From NCBI GenBank assembly GCA_945862325.1, contig CAMAXZ010000015.1, positions 1 to 64,000 of the forward strand: 64,000 nt of DNA, in the 5' to 3' direction. The translations under genes and the position numbers were made by a program. The first letter of the stretch is position 1, and the number at the start of each line of letters is the position of its first letter. The DNA is from Klebsiella pneumoniae. GTDB lineage: Bacteria > Myxococcota_A > UBA796 > SXON01. The notes below the pieces were generated by a model. That model saw nothing but the letters and a program-made list of their open reading frames with translations. It did not search any database and was not told the origin of the DNA. This document shows, piece by piece, positions 53,297 through 62,144 of the stretch.

Positions 53297-55120
53297 GTGC
53301 ACGCGTCCGCGGTCGCTCTCCTGCTCCTGCAGCTCGCCGTCGTGCTCGGCGCGGGTCGCCTTCTCGCGCGCGTCGCCCGGCGCCTCGGGCAGCCGGCCGT
53401 AATCGCGGAGATCGTCGCCGGCATCCTGCTTGGCCCGTCGTTGTTGGGCGCCGTCTGGCCGGAAGGGGCGGCCGCGCTGTTCCCTCCGGACTCCCTGCCG
53501 GGGATGAACCTCCTGAGCCAGCTCGGGCTCGTGTTCTTCATGTTCCTGGTGGGGCTCGAGTTCGACCCCCGGCTCCTGCAGGGGCGCGGGCGGCAGTCGA
53601 TCGTGATCAGCGTGGCGAGCATCGTCGTGCCGTTCGTGATGGGCGCCGCGCTCGCGTGGCCGCTGCTGGCGCTCAACCCCACCGATGCGCCCCTCGCGTT
53701 CGCCCTGTTCGTGGGCGCCGCGATGAGCATCACGGCGTTCCCGGTGCTGGCGCGCATCCTCGCGGAGAACGGCGTCATCAAGAGCCCCCTCGGCGCCGTC
53801 GCGCTCGCGGCCGCCGCGGTGAACGACGTCTTGGGGTGGTGCATCCTCGCGTGTGTGGTTTCGGTGGCGCGGGCCGAGGGGCTCGCGCCCGCGGCGTGGA
53901 CCACCGGCCTCGCGGTCCTCTACGTGGGCGTCATGTTCGGCGTGGTCCGTCCGATCCTCGCGCGCCTCGGCCCTCGCGAGGGCCCGACGGTGTCGGTCGA
54001 CACGATCGCGATCCTCATGGTGCTGCTGCTCCTGAGCGCCCTGGCGACCGAGCTCATCGGCATCCACGCGCTCTTTGGCGGCTTCGCGCTGGGCGCCGTC
54101 ATGCCCCGGCGCGGCGGCCTCACGGAGGCCCTCACGCACAAGCTCGAGGACTTCGTCACGATCGTCCTCCTGCCGCTCTTCTTCGCGATCAGCGGCCTCC
54201 GCACGGAGGTCGGGCTCCTCTCGACCACGGAGGACTGGGCGTGGTGCGCCGTGATCATCGCCGTGGCCTGCATCGGGAAGTTCGGCGGCAGCGCGCTGGT
54301 GGCCCGCCTGGTCGGGATGACCTGGAGGGAGTCCGCCGCCCTCGGCGTGCTGATGAACACCCGCGGCCTGATGGAGCTCATCGTGCTGAACGTCGGCTTG
54401 GACCTCGGTGTCCTCTCGCCGCGGCTGTTCACGATGCTCGTGGTCATGGCCCTGGTGACGACGGCCATGACGTCCCCGTTGCTCGAGTGGGTCTACCCGC
54501 GGCGGCGCATGCTGGCGCAGCCCGCCGTGGCGCGTCCGACGCTCGTCTGCATCTCGGATCCGGCGATCATCCCCGCGCTGCTCGAGGTGGCGCGTCGGCT
54601 CGGGCCCGGGCCGGTGCTCGTCCTCCACGTCGTCCGGTCCGACCGGCCCTCGTCGTACCTCGGCGAAGAAACGGACTCGGAGCTCCGGCTGCCGCTCGCG
54701 GTCGCCGACGCCGAGGCGCGCCGCATCGGGGTGGAGATCGTCCCGATCTCGGCGGTCGCGGCCGACCCGGCGCTCGACATCCTGCGCGTGGCGGAGGATC
54801 GCCACGCGGGGCTCATCTTGATCGGCAGCCACCGGCCGCTCCTGATCGAGAGCAAGCTGGCCGGCGTGGTCGGGCGCGTGCTCGCGAACGCCACGGTCGA
54901 CGTCGCGGTGCTGCTCGACCGCGGGCTCGAGTCCTTGCGCGGTTGGCGGGTCGAGGGGCCGACGGACCCGGCCGTGGCCGCGCTCGGCGCGCGCCTCACG
55001 GAACAGGCGATCGAACCTGCCTCCTCCCCGGGGCCGGGGACGATCCTGATCGCCCCGGTCGGGCACGCGCCGAAGGACGGCGAGAGCGCGCTCCTGGTTC
55101 GAGGCGCGACCCGCGCTTGA
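53297..55120 (+). CDS. CPA2-family cation/proton antiporter
   Basis: 607 residues. Twelve or so TM helices span about 1-395, with the family features 'RRLGQPAVIAEIVAGILLGPSLLG' near 30, 'SQLGLVFFMFLVGLEFDP' near 78, 'AMSITAFPVLARILAE' near 145, 'AAAAVNDVLGWCIL' near 178 (ion-binding N-D pair) and 'GVLMNTRGLMELIVLNVG' near 352. The cytoplasmic C-terminus (about 415-607) resembles the double universal-stress-like domain of plant CHX and cyanobacterial antiporters ('GLILIGSHRP'). It exchanges K+ or Na+ for H+. GTG 53297 is chosen; starts at 53231 or 53204 would add hydrophilic residues. Confidence 0.9.
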   Translation: MHASAVALLLLQLAVVLGAGRLLARVARRLGQPAVIAEIVAGILLGPSLLGAVWPEGAAALFPPDSLPGMNLLSQLGLVFFMFLVGLEFDPRLLQGRGRQSIVISVASIVVPFVMGAALAWPLLALNPTDAPLAFALFVGAAMSITAFPVLARILAENGVIKSPLGAVALAAAAVNDVLGWCILACVVSVARAEGLAPAAWTTGLAVLYVGVMFGVVRPILARLGPREGPTVSVDTIAILMVLLLLSALATELIGIHALFGGFALGAVMPRRGGLTEALTHKLEDFVTIVLLPLFFAISGLRTEVGLLSTTEDWAWCAVIIAVACIGKFGGSALVARLVGMTWRESAALGVLMNTRGLMELIVLNVGLDLGVLSPRLFTMLVVMALVTTAMTSPLLEWVYPRRRMLAQPAVARPTLVCISDPAIIPALLEVARRLGPGPVLVLHVVRSDRPSSYLGEETDSELRLPLAVADAEARRIGVEIVPISAVAADPALDILRVAEDRHAGLILIGSHRPLLIESKLAGVVGRVLANATVDVAVLLDRGLESLRGWRVEGPTDPAVAALGARLTEQAIEPASSPGPGTILIAPVGHAPKDGESALLVRGATRA

Positions 55121-55133
55121 GCGGCGGCCGGCG

Positions 55134-56315
55134 TTACTCCGGCATTCCTTGCTCGACCCACGCGATCACCCGCGCGACGTCGTCGTCGGGGATCGGCGGG
55201 AGCCCGAGCGGCATGCCCGGCATCGCCGGACGCACGATGGCTTGCGGGGCCTCACCGGGCGCGACGGTGTCGCGGGCCGCTTCTTCGCGGCGCCGGAGCA
55301 GCGCCGCCACGATCGCGGGCGCGTGCGCGCGCACGCCATCCACGGTCTGCAGCTCGATGCCGGTCGGGGCGAAGCCGAAGCCGCCGGCGTTCCCGGGGCC
55401 GCGCCGGCCGTCGTTCAGCGATGGCTCCATGTGACAGTGCACGCAAATCCGGCCGAACACGCGCTCTTCGACCTCGGCCCACCGCACCTCGCCCACGTGC
55501 CGCGGCAGGGTCGGCGGGGTCGGCGGGATCGCGCCGCCGGGGTCGGCGAGCACGAGGTAGTCGCGCACGGCGACCGCCTCGTCGCGGGTCAGGCCCATGG
55601 CCGGCATCGTGGCGGCGGGGCTGACCGCGGCCGGATCGAGGATCCACGCGACGATCGCGTCGTCGGACATCCGATCCCGCGCGTGGCGCAGGTCGGGCGC
55701 GGTGGGGATCCCGGGCCCCGGCCGGGCGGCCCCGAAGGTGTGGCAGGCCGCGCACCCGCGCGTGTCGAACAGGCGTTCTCCCTCGGAGACTCGCGTGGCG
55801 GCAGGGGCGGGCGACGCCGGCGCCGGCGCGTGGTGGGCGGTCGCCCACGCGGTGATGGCGTCGCGCGCCGCCGCGTCGAGGCCGACGCGCACCATGCCCT
55901 CGGGCATCGCGGGGCGCAGGTCGTGGGGATCCGCGAGGAAGCCCGCCCACCACGACGGTTCGAGCCGCGCCGCGGCGGCGGCGAGGTCGGGCACGTCGGC
56001 GTAGGAGCGGACGCTCCGCTCGTAGCGCTCCCACAGGGGGAACGCCTCGAGCGCCGCGGCCCGGGCGCGCGGGTTGGCGGACACCGCGTGCACCCAGTCG
56101 TGACAGGCCACGCAGCCGTCCAGCCTCCCCGGTGCTGGTACCTCGGGGATCGTGTGGCAGAGCGCACAGCCCGCGCCCTCCATGACGCGTTGGCCTTCGG
56201 CGGCGGTCGGCGCCGAGGCCTCGGGCGCCGCGGCGCCCGGCGTCGCGCGCGCGAACGCCACTGACGTGATCGCGCCGCCGAGGAGGAGGAGGACGGCGCG
56301 AGGGGCGGCGCGCAT
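55134..56315 (-). CDS. multiheme c-type cytochrome
   Basis: 393 residues with a classic signal peptide (MRAAPRAVLLLLGG...AFA). It has four heme-binding C-x-x-C-H sites: CALCH (near 51), CVACH (near 68), CAACH (near 195) and CVHCH (near 296). Two sites sit close together in a di-heme N-terminal part and two are in separate cytochrome c folds with distal Met candidates ('ATMPAMGL', 'RPAMPGMPLGLPP'). It carries electrons in the periplasm; the partner is unknown. Its gene follows a small lipoprotein gene by 4 bases. Confidence 0.88.
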   Translation of the reverse strand: MRAAPRAVLLLLGGAITSVAFARATPGAAAPEASAPTAAEGQRVMEGAGCALCHTIPEVPAPGRLDGCVACHDWVHAVSANPRARAAALEAFPLWERYERSVRSYADVPDLAAAAARLEPSWWAGFLADPHDLRPAMPEGMVRVGLDAAARDAITAWATAHHAPAPASPAPAATRVSEGERLFDTRGCAACHTFGAARPGPGIPTAPDLRHARDRMSDDAIVAWILDPAAVSPAATMPAMGLTRDEAVAVRDYLVLADPGGAIPPTPPTLPRHVGEVRWAEVEERVFGRICVHCHMEPSLNDGRRGPGNAGGFGFAPTGIELQTVDGVRAHAPAIVAALLRRREEAARDTVAPGEAPQAIVRPAMPGMPLGLPPIPDDDVARVIAWVEQGMPE

Positions 56316-56319
56316 CGGA

Positions 56320-56583
56320 TCAGGACCGGGTAGCGGGCGTCGCCTCGGGGATGACGGCGTCGTCGCTGGTCTTCTCGGGGGCGGCCTCCGCGGCGGGGGC
56401 CTTCGCGTCGGCGGGCGCGGGCTTCTCGACCGCCTTGGCGGGCTGGGCCTTCGCGTCGGCGGCCAGCGCCGCGTCGATGTCGGCCATCGCGGCGTCGAGG
56501 CGCTTGTAGTGGGAGGGGGGCATCGCGCAGGCGAGGGCGACACCGGGGGCGAGGAGGGTGATCGTGAGGACGAGGACGCGCAT
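56320..56583 (-). CDS. small Ala/Lys-rich lipoprotein
   Basis: 87 residues. MRVLVLTITLLAPGVALAC is a normal-length lipobox signal with Arg2 and Cys at 19, the one lipoprotein here with a positive n-region. The mature part is a short helix ('HYKRLDAAMADIDAALAADAKAQ') and an Ala/Pro/Glu tail. It lies just before the cytochrome gene and is likely co-transcribed; it may tether or assist the cytochrome. Confidence 0.7.
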   Translation of the reverse strand: MRVLVLTITLLAPGVALACAMPPSHYKRLDAAMADIDAALAADAKAQPAKAVEKPAPADAKAPAAEAAPEKTSDDAVIPEATPATRS

Positions 56584-56737
56584 GGTGGGCTCCAGGGTGG
56601 GCGTTTGCGGAACGTCGGGGAGCCGAGGTTCCTTACAGTCCCACGGACGATCGACACCGAACTTCGCTCGCGGTTCGCAAAGAACGCGTGAACGCGATGT
56701 CTCACGCCGTGCGATATTCCGACGCGCCGGAGGCTTC

Positions 56738-57298
56738 GTGTTCACAATCGCCCTGCTCGTGTTCGCCTGCACTGCCCCGAAGGGCGCCGAAGACTCCGCC
56801 GAGGACAGCGCCGAGGACACCGACCGCGTGCCGGAGACCCCCTTCGACGAGAGCTGCTTCGGCCAGGTGATGTTCACCCAGGTGGTCGACTCCAACACCA
56901 TCGCGGCGGATTGGAGCGCCTTGGCGGCGGACTCCGCGGGCGCGGCCTTCGGGCCCTCCGACGTCGAGCTGATCCACTGGTACATCTTCGGGATGCCCGT
57001 CTCGACCATCAACAACGCGTTGTGCGCCGCGGACGCCGTGAGCATGGACAACTTCGTGACGGGGTCGGTGGCCGCGGACGTCGTGGAGCTCGGCGGCACG
57101 AGCGCCACGGTCGAGCTCACGAGCCCCGACGGCGACGCGTGGAACCGGGAGACCGGCGTGCTCGCCCTCTACGACGAGGCCGCGGCGGACGGGGCGGACA
57201 TCTGGCCGCGCGCCGCGGCCGTGTTCACCTTCGACGCCGACGCCGGGAACAACCGTGTGGTGGTCGAAGGGCGAGGGGACGTGTACACGGCCCCCTGA
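56738..57298 (+). CDS. lipoprotein of unknown function
   Basis: 186 residues from GTG 56738, set by a GGAGG Shine-Dalgarno four bases ahead. The signal V-F-T-I-A-L-L-V-F-A-C has Cys at 11. A Glu/Asp/Ser linker ('AEDSAEDSAEDTD') precedes a small beta-rich domain with two more Cys (near 38 and 92). No family is recognised. It is the first of a run of lipoprotein genes on this strand (56738-59809). Confidence 0.7.
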   Translation: MFTIALLVFACTAPKGAEDSAEDSAEDTDRVPETPFDESCFGQVMFTQVVDSNTIAADWSALAADSAGAAFGPSDVELIHWYIFGMPVSTINNALCAADAVSMDNFVTGSVAADVVELGGTSATVELTSPDGDAWNRETGVLALYDEAAADGADIWPRAAAVFTFDADAGNNRVVVEGRGDVYTAP

Positions 57299-57327
57299 GC
57301 GGCTATCCTGCGCGTTCGGAGGTCCCC

Positions 57328-58386
57328 GTGATCCTGCTCCCCTGGTCCCTCTTCGGGTGCGCGCAGGACTACGCGCTCGAGGCCACGCCGGTCGACGTCA
57401 ACCCCGGTGATGTGGTCGAGTGTGGGTTCACCGAGGTGGAAGGTACGGACTTCTCCTCCTACGACTGCAACCCCGTGTTCACCACCACCGACGAGCCCTG
57501 GGCCGAGGACATCGGCGGCGTGGCGTTCGCCGTGACGGAGGTGCTCGGGCATCCGTTTTTCCAGGCGTGGTACATCGGTTTTCCGTCGGACAGCTACGGC
57601 GAGTACGGGCTCGGCTACGCGGTGAGCCCCGAGGGCACCGACTGGACGCCGCACCCGGACAACTCGCTGCTCGGAGCGTCGGCGACCGGGGCGTGGGACC
57701 ACGACATGATGGACGCGCCTCAGGTGGTGTGGGACCCGGAGAGCGAACAATACGTCATGTTGTACCAGGGCTACAACATCGGCGAAGGGCTCTGGGGCCT
57801 CGGTGTCGCCACCTCGGTCGACGGCCTCGCGTGGACCCGCCTCCCGACCAACCCGGTGGTCGACTTCGCGGCGCCGACCGACGGCGTCGGCTGGTGCTGG
57901 CCGCTCGGGCTCTCGCTCGGGTCGGTCGCCGGGTTCACCGGGTACATGGCCGGGTACTCCGGGCGGAACGACGCCTGCGAGATGTATCGGGTCGACGGGG
58001 CGGACGTCCGCACGTGGGTCACCCGCGACGAGGTGGTGTTCCCGGCGGGCGACGCGGGCGAATGGGACGACGAGGGCTTCGCGAGCGTGGCCGTGGCCGA
58101 GCTCGACGGCCAGCGATGGTTGTTCTACGCCGGCTTCGGCACCTGGGTCGACCACCCCGAAGAGGGGTATCGCTCGGGCGAGGACGCCTACTTCGGCTAC
58201 GCCAAGGAGGTCGACGGCGCGTGGGTGCGGCAGGGGCGCGTGCCGATCCACACCTCGGAGCCCGGCCAGGTGCGGGCCGTGGCCGCGCGCACCGTGGGGT
58301 CGCGCATCCACCTTTGGGTCACCGACGACTACGAGGGCGGCTCGGGCATCGGCTACTTCCTGTTCGCGCCGGGCGGCGGCGAATGA
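57328..58386 (+). CDS. lipoprotein with five-bladed beta-propeller (GH43/GH32/GH130-like fold)
   Basis: 352 residues from GTG 57328, set by GGAGG five bases upstream. V-I-L-L-P-W-S-L-F-G-C is the lipobox (Cys at 11). The mature part shows propeller repeats such as 'APQVVWDPESEQYVMLYQGYN', 'GLGVATSVDGLAWTRL' and 'FGYAKEVDGAWVRQG', typical of five-bladed glycosidases or glycan-phosphorylases. Possible acidic catalytic residues (Asp in 'WDHDMMDAPQ' near 114, Glu in 'DDEGFAS') are present, but the enzyme class cannot be fixed. It overlaps the IPT lipoprotein gene by ATGA. Confidence 0.75.
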   Translation: MILLPWSLFGCAQDYALEATPVDVNPGDVVECGFTEVEGTDFSSYDCNPVFTTTDEPWAEDIGGVAFAVTEVLGHPFFQAWYIGFPSDSYGEYGLGYAVSPEGTDWTPHPDNSLLGASATGAWDHDMMDAPQVVWDPESEQYVMLYQGYNIGEGLWGLGVATSVDGLAWTRLPTNPVVDFAAPTDGVGWCWPLGLSLGSVAGFTGYMAGYSGRNDACEMYRVDGADVRTWVTRDEVVFPAGDAGEWDDEGFASVAVAELDGQRWLFYAGFGTWVDHPEEGYRSGEDAYFGYAKEVDGAWVRQGRVPIHTSEPGQVRAVAARTVGSRIHLWVTDDYEGGSGIGYFLFAPGGGE

Positions 58387-59570
58387 CGAGCGCGATCCTC
58401 CTTTACGTCGGCTGTGGCGGGCTCGGGCTGGAGCCCGTCGGCGAGGACGCGGCGGACTCGGCGGCGGTGGGCGCCGTCACGATCACCGCCATCGACCCGA
58501 GCTGGGGGCCCCCGAGCGGCGGCACCGAGGTCACCATCACCGGGACCGGGTTCGAGGGGGCGCTCGGCGTGCGCTTCGGCAACGCGACGGTGGACGCGGT
58601 GCGCATCGACGCGTCGAGCCTGATCGTGGTCACGCCCGACGCCGGGGTCGAGGCCTCCGTGGACGTGACGGTGTCGAGCGCGCTCGGCGAGGCCGTCATC
58701 GCGGACGGCTTCACGTTCGCCGAGGACGAGCCCCCCGACACGGACGACCCCGACGACACGGACGACCCCGACGACACCGACGACACCGACGACACCGACG
58801 ACACCGACGGCGACGAGACCGGCATCGGCGGCCTGGTGGAGTTCTCCCTCCTGCAGATCGCGTGCACGTCGTGCTTCGGCGCGACCTCCGACCTCGAGAT
58901 CTACGCGAACGCGGCGTTTCACCGTGGCAGCGCGTCGGGGTGGTCGGACTGGCTGCCGGCGCTCGGCACGTGTGTCGCGGACGCCGTGCCCAGCGCCCCC
59001 ACGAGCACCTACTCCGACGCCGGCGACTGGGTGTACCTCAGCTCGGGCAGCCGCTCGATCGGGCTCCGCGCCGACTCGAGCGCGCTCTACTCCGCGACGG
59101 GCATCAGCGAGAGTGAATTCGTCCGCAACGCCTCGTGGACGCTCACGGCGTCCGGCGGCGCGGACCTCGGGGCCTTCGAGGTCGCGAACGCGATGCTCAC
59201 CCCCCAGGGCTTCGAGAGCATCACACCGGTCGAGCTCCTGTACACCTCCGACCGGGACGCGTTCAGCGCGCGCATCGCGCGTACCGGTACGACGTTCACC
59301 TGGAGCCCCTACGGCGGCGACGGGAGCTTCGTCATCCTCCTGGCCGTGTATGCGCCGGACGGCTCCGCGCTGATCGGCACCCTGCACTGCCGCGACGCGG
59401 ATGACGGGTCGATGACCATCCCCGCCGCGTACCTGTCGTCGTACCCCCGCAACGCCCTCGTGGCGGTGTACCTCCAACGCTACCAGATCGAGCGCTTCCC
59501 GCTCCCCACCGGCGCGGAGGGCGAGTCGATCGCCACCGTGGGGGTGCTCGGCACCGGAGTCCTGCAATGA
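58383..59570 (+). CDS. IPT/TIG-domain lipoprotein with DDT/DDP linker
   Basis: 395 residues. MTSAILLYVGC has the lipobox Cys at 11. Residues 35-115 form an IPT/TIG (Ig-like) domain ('ITAIDPSWGPPSGGTEVTITGTGFEG'). An acidic linker of D-D-T and D-D-P units (about 118-145) leads to a C-terminal beta domain with two Cys pairs. It is a predicted surface-displayed binding protein. Its start overlaps the propeller lipoprotein and its stop overlaps the Cys-rich lipoprotein (both ATGA), so the three are made together. Confidence 0.8.
   Translation: MTSAILLYVGCGGLGLEPVGEDAADSAAVGAVTITAIDPSWGPPSGGTEVTITGTGFEGALGVRFGNATVDAVRIDASSLIVVTPDAGVEASVDVTVSSALGEAVIADGFTFAEDEPPDTDDPDDTDDPDDTDDTDDTDDTDGDETGIGGLVEFSLLQIACTSCFGATSDLEIYANAAFHRGSASGWSDWLPALGTCVADAVPSAPTSTYSDAGDWVYLSSGSRSIGLRADSSALYSATGISESEFVRNASWTLTASGGADLGAFEVANAMLTPQGFESITPVELLYTSDRDAFSARIARTGTTFTWSPYGGDGSFVILLAVYAPDGSALIGTLHCRDADDGSMTIPAAYLSSYPRNALVAVYLQRYQIERFPLPTGAEGESIATVGVLGTGVLQ
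58736..58814. repeat. imperfect 9-base repeats coding a D-D-T/D-D-P linker
   Basis: About eight units of the type GACGACACC or GACGACCCC code the linker of the IPT lipoprotein. It is the same amino-acid design as the perfect array at 24003-24110 but with mixed units, as expected of an older or less active repeat. Confidence 0.8.
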
Positions 59571-59809
59571 TCGTGTGGATCACCGCCCTGCTCGCCTGCG
59601 CCGGCGCCGTCGAGAGCTCCACCTGTGACGCGGTGTGCGACGAGCTCTACACCGCGTGTGCGTACGCGGCGTTCCCCAGCCGGGAGAGCTGCATGCAGGG
59701 CTGCCTGTACGATCAGGAGGAGCGGTCGGTGCCGATGGGCAACCGCCTCAAGTGCTACGAGGCGGCCGAGTGCGACACCTTCCGCATCATCGAGTGTTCG
59801 AAGGAATAG
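59567..59809 (+). CDS. small cysteine-rich lipoprotein
   Basis: 80 residues. MIVWITALLAC has Cys at 11. The mature part has eight Cys in pairs (C-x3-C, C-x8-C and so on), which fits four disulfides and a small exported domain. 'SRESCMQGC' resembles the C-x3-C helical hairpins seen in other myxobacterial Cys-rich lipoproteins. It is coupled by ATGA to the IPT lipoprotein and stops one base from the stop of another Cys-rich lipoprotein on the other strand. Confidence 0.72.
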   Translation: MIVWITALLACAGAVESSTCDAVCDELYTACAYAAFPSRESCMQGCLYDQEERSVPMGNRLKCYEAAECDTFRIIECSKE

Positions 59810-59810
59810 C

Positions 59811-60182
59811 TCAGCCGTCGCCCAGCTCGTCCAGCACGCACGCCGCGAGCGCCGCTTCGTCCTCACACTCCCACACCTCGTCGCACGCGGGGTCGTACGA
59901 GGCGTCTTCGCTCTCGTACTCTTCGCACGACAGGCCGCGCATCGCGCTGAGGCACTTGTCGGCGTTGGCGCTGCTGAAGGTGCAGTGCTCCTCGTAGCAG
60001 GCATCCGACGCGAAGGCGTCGAGGAGCACGAGCGTCGCGTCGACGCACTGGTCGACGTCGTCGTACGACGCTTCGAACGCGTCCTGGTCGCACTGCTCGG
60101 TCTTCTGGCAGGCGATCGTGGAGGCCTTCTCGAGGTAGTTGTCCTGTGTGGTGCAAGCGATCAGGAGCAGGGTGGCGAGCAT
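59811..60182 (-). CDS. cysteine-rich lipoprotein
   Basis: 123 residues. MLATLLLIAC has Cys at 10, and a GAGGA Shine-Dalgarno four bases upstream fixes the start. Ten further Cys are spread over acidic helices ('ACQKTEQCDQDAF', 'CYEEHC', 'CDEVWECEDEAALAAC'), likely forming five disulfides. It appears to be of the same general type as the convergent 59567 lipoprotein: short, acidic, with an even number of Cys. Function unknown. Confidence 0.74.
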   Translation of the reverse strand: MLATLLLIACTTQDNYLEKASTIACQKTEQCDQDAFEASYDDVDQCVDATLVLLDAFASDACYEEHCTFSSANADKCLSAMRGLSCEEYESEDASYDPACDEVWECEDEAALAACVLDELGDG

Positions 60183-60240
60183 GGGGTCCTCGGGGTGGCG
60201 GGAGACGTAGCCCGCGGGCGGCCCGTGTGAGGCGACCCTG

Positions 60241-61215
60241 TCAAAACTGGACGTCGAGATCCAGCGCAAACGCCGTGGTGCCGGGCCGGTCGAGCGCCGC
60301 GACGCCCGGCGCGGCCCGGCCGTGTGGAAAGAGCCCGATCACGCTGCCATCGCCGCCGGCGCCGCTGAACTTCGCGCCGAGAGCGCCCGCGGCGCGCAGG
60401 GCGCGGACGGCCTTGATCAGCCGGGGTGCGTGGAGCTCCGGCACGACGGGGAGCAGGTCCTCTTCGTAGATGTCCTGACAGGCGTTCATCGCGGCGCCCA
60501 GCGCACGGAGATCTCCCTCGACCAACGCCCGCCTTCCGTCCACCGCGCGCGCCCCGGACGCGTCGAGGGCGTCGCGGACGGCGCCGACCTGTCGCGCGGC
60601 TTCGAAGTCGCGCAGGCGCACCTCGCCGTGCGCGAGGCGTTGCAGGGCCGCGAGGATGCCCGCGGTGTCACGTGGGGCGTCGAAGCTCCCGATCGCGAGC
60701 GACAGGCGCGCCGGGAGCGGCTCGGCGGTGTGCGCATCGCCGTCGAAGCGAAGGAACAAGGGGAGCCCCCACGCGCAGGCGAGCGGGTCGAGACGCCCGC
60801 ACGGCACCCCCGCCGCCCGCTCGGCGCGGTAGGCCAGCTCGGCCTCTTCCTCCGGCGAAGGGCGCCGCCCGCAGAGGGCCGCCCAGCCGCGCACGAGCGC
60901 GACGTTCATCGCTGCAGAGCTGGAGAATCCTCGTCCTGGGGGGAGGTCGCCCGCGACGTGCACGCGCGCCCCCCGATGGGCGCCCCACGCCGCGTGCACC
61001 TCGTCCGCCACGGCGCCCACGAAGCGGAGGGGGCCGTCCTCGCCGTCGGCCCAGTCGATCGCGCGGCCCTCGAACACCGCGGTCGCGCGGAGGTCCGGCG
61101 CCGGATCGATCGCGATCGTGAGGCCGCGATCGAGCGGGAGGGTGAGGCAGGCGCCGCCGTACCAGTCGTCGTGCTCCCCCAGCAGACAGACACGCCCGCC
61201 GACCCGTACGTTCAC
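60241..61215 (-). CDS. GHMP-family sugar kinase (galactokinase/heptokinase-like)
   Basis: 324 residues from GTG 61215. GHMP motifs are present: motif 1 'VGGRVCLLGEHDDWYGG' at the start, the ATP loop 'LPPGRGFSSSAAMNVALVRG' near 95 (P-x3-G-x-S-S-S-A) and motif 3 'AKFSGAGGDGSVIGLF' near 287. 'CGRLDPLACAWG' near 143 carries a candidate catalytic Asp. The family phosphorylates galactose, fucose, heptose-7-phosphate or mevalonate; a sugar is likelier here from the G-E-H-x-D-W-Y opening. Its start overlaps the upstream lipoprotein stop (GTGA), so it is the last gene of the caspase operon. Confidence 0.83.
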   Translation of the reverse strand: MNVRVGGRVCLLGEHDDWYGGACLTLPLDRGLTIAIDPAPDLRATAVFEGRAIDWADGEDGPLRFVGAVADEVHAAWGAHRGARVHVAGDLPPGRGFSSSAAMNVALVRGWAALCGRRPSPEEEAELAYRAERAAGVPCGRLDPLACAWGLPLFLRFDGDAHTAEPLPARLSLAIGSFDAPRDTAGILAALQRLAHGEVRLRDFEAARQVGAVRDALDASGARAVDGRRALVEGDLRALGAAMNACQDIYEEDLLPVVPELHAPRLIKAVRALRAAGALGAKFSGAGGDGSVIGLFPHGRAAPGVAALDRPGTTAFALDLDVQF

Positions 61216-62144
61216 AGGCGATCGACCGTCGCGAAGTCCGTCCACGTGCACGCGCCCTCGTCGCCCGTCGGCGGCCGGATCCGCAACGAGTCGCCCTCGA
61301 AGGTCAGCGCGCCGTACGCGTCCCAACATTGGGTCCAGGTGAAGTCCGCGTCGAAGCCGCCGCCGGACAACACGGCGTCGGCGCGCCCGCCCACGCCGTC
61401 GATCCACCGCGTGCGCGCGCGCGCGTCGACCAGGGCCGCGCTGGCGTCCCACTCGACGTCGAGCTGGGTCGCATACTGGAAGTCGCCTTCGCCGTCGATC
61501 GATCGGAACGCGTAGGCGGAGTCGGGCGCGGGGGCGCCCGCGTCGTCCACGAGGTCGGTGTACCAGACGATGAGGTCGGTCCCGATGCGGTTGTCGTAGT
61601 CGATCGTCGCGCGCCCGTGGTCGACCTCGCCGACGGCCGCCGCCGCCGCCGCGGCGTCGTAGACGAAGCCGCCGTCGCCCGCCGCCACGGTGTCTCCCGC
61701 GACGTGATCGCCCGCGATGATGACGTGCTCGACGCCCGCGCCGAGGGCGACGAACCGCCAGTCGAAGGTGCCGGGCCCGTTCCGCTGCACCTGCGCCTCG
61801 ACCGTGGCGCCGCCCCAAGGCCACGGGCCCCACGCGCGCAGGTCGACGTCACGGCGCGTGGGCCGGGCCTGGCGTACGACGTCGACGAGGCCGAGCACCG
61901 CGCGCACGCCGGCGTTGCCCTCGCCGGCGATGACCGCGCTCATGCGCAGCAGCTCCGGGGCGTCGGCGGGCAGCGCGGCGACGTCCGACGTGGCGGTGGG
62001 CGCGCGCCGCACCGCCGACTCCACCGACAACGTGTGGCGCTCCTCCGCGGGGAGCGCGTCGAGGAACAGGGCGTCCTCCGCGAAGATCGCGTTGGAGATC
62101 GAGCCGGGCCCGCAGGCGGCGAGCAACAACAGGGGGAGCGCCAT
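61212..62144 (-). CDS. lipoprotein of unknown function in the caspase operon
   Basis: 310 residues. GGAGGT five bases upstream fixes ATG 62144, giving MALPLLLLAAC (Cys at 11). The mature part starts with a helical segment (about 15-75) and continues as a beta-rich domain with two Cys near the end ('WTQCWDAYG', 'GACTWTDF'). No family is recognised. It begins on a TGATG overlap with the caspase gene and ends on a GTGA overlap with the GHMP kinase gene. Confidence 0.75.
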   Translation of the reverse strand: MALPLLLLAACGPGSISNAIFAEDALFLDALPAEERHTLSVESAVRRAPTATSDVAALPADAPELLRMSAVIAGEGNAGVRAVLGLVDVVRQARPTRRDVDLRAWGPWPWGGATVEAQVQRNGPGTFDWRFVALGAGVEHVIIAGDHVAGDTVAAGDGGFVYDAAAAAAAVGEVDHGRATIDYDNRIGTDLIVWYTDLVDDAGAPAPDSAYAFRSIDGEGDFQYATQLDVEWDASAALVDARARTRWIDGVGGRADAVLSGGGFDADFTWTQCWDAYGALTFEGDSLRIRPPTGDEGACTWTDFATVDRL

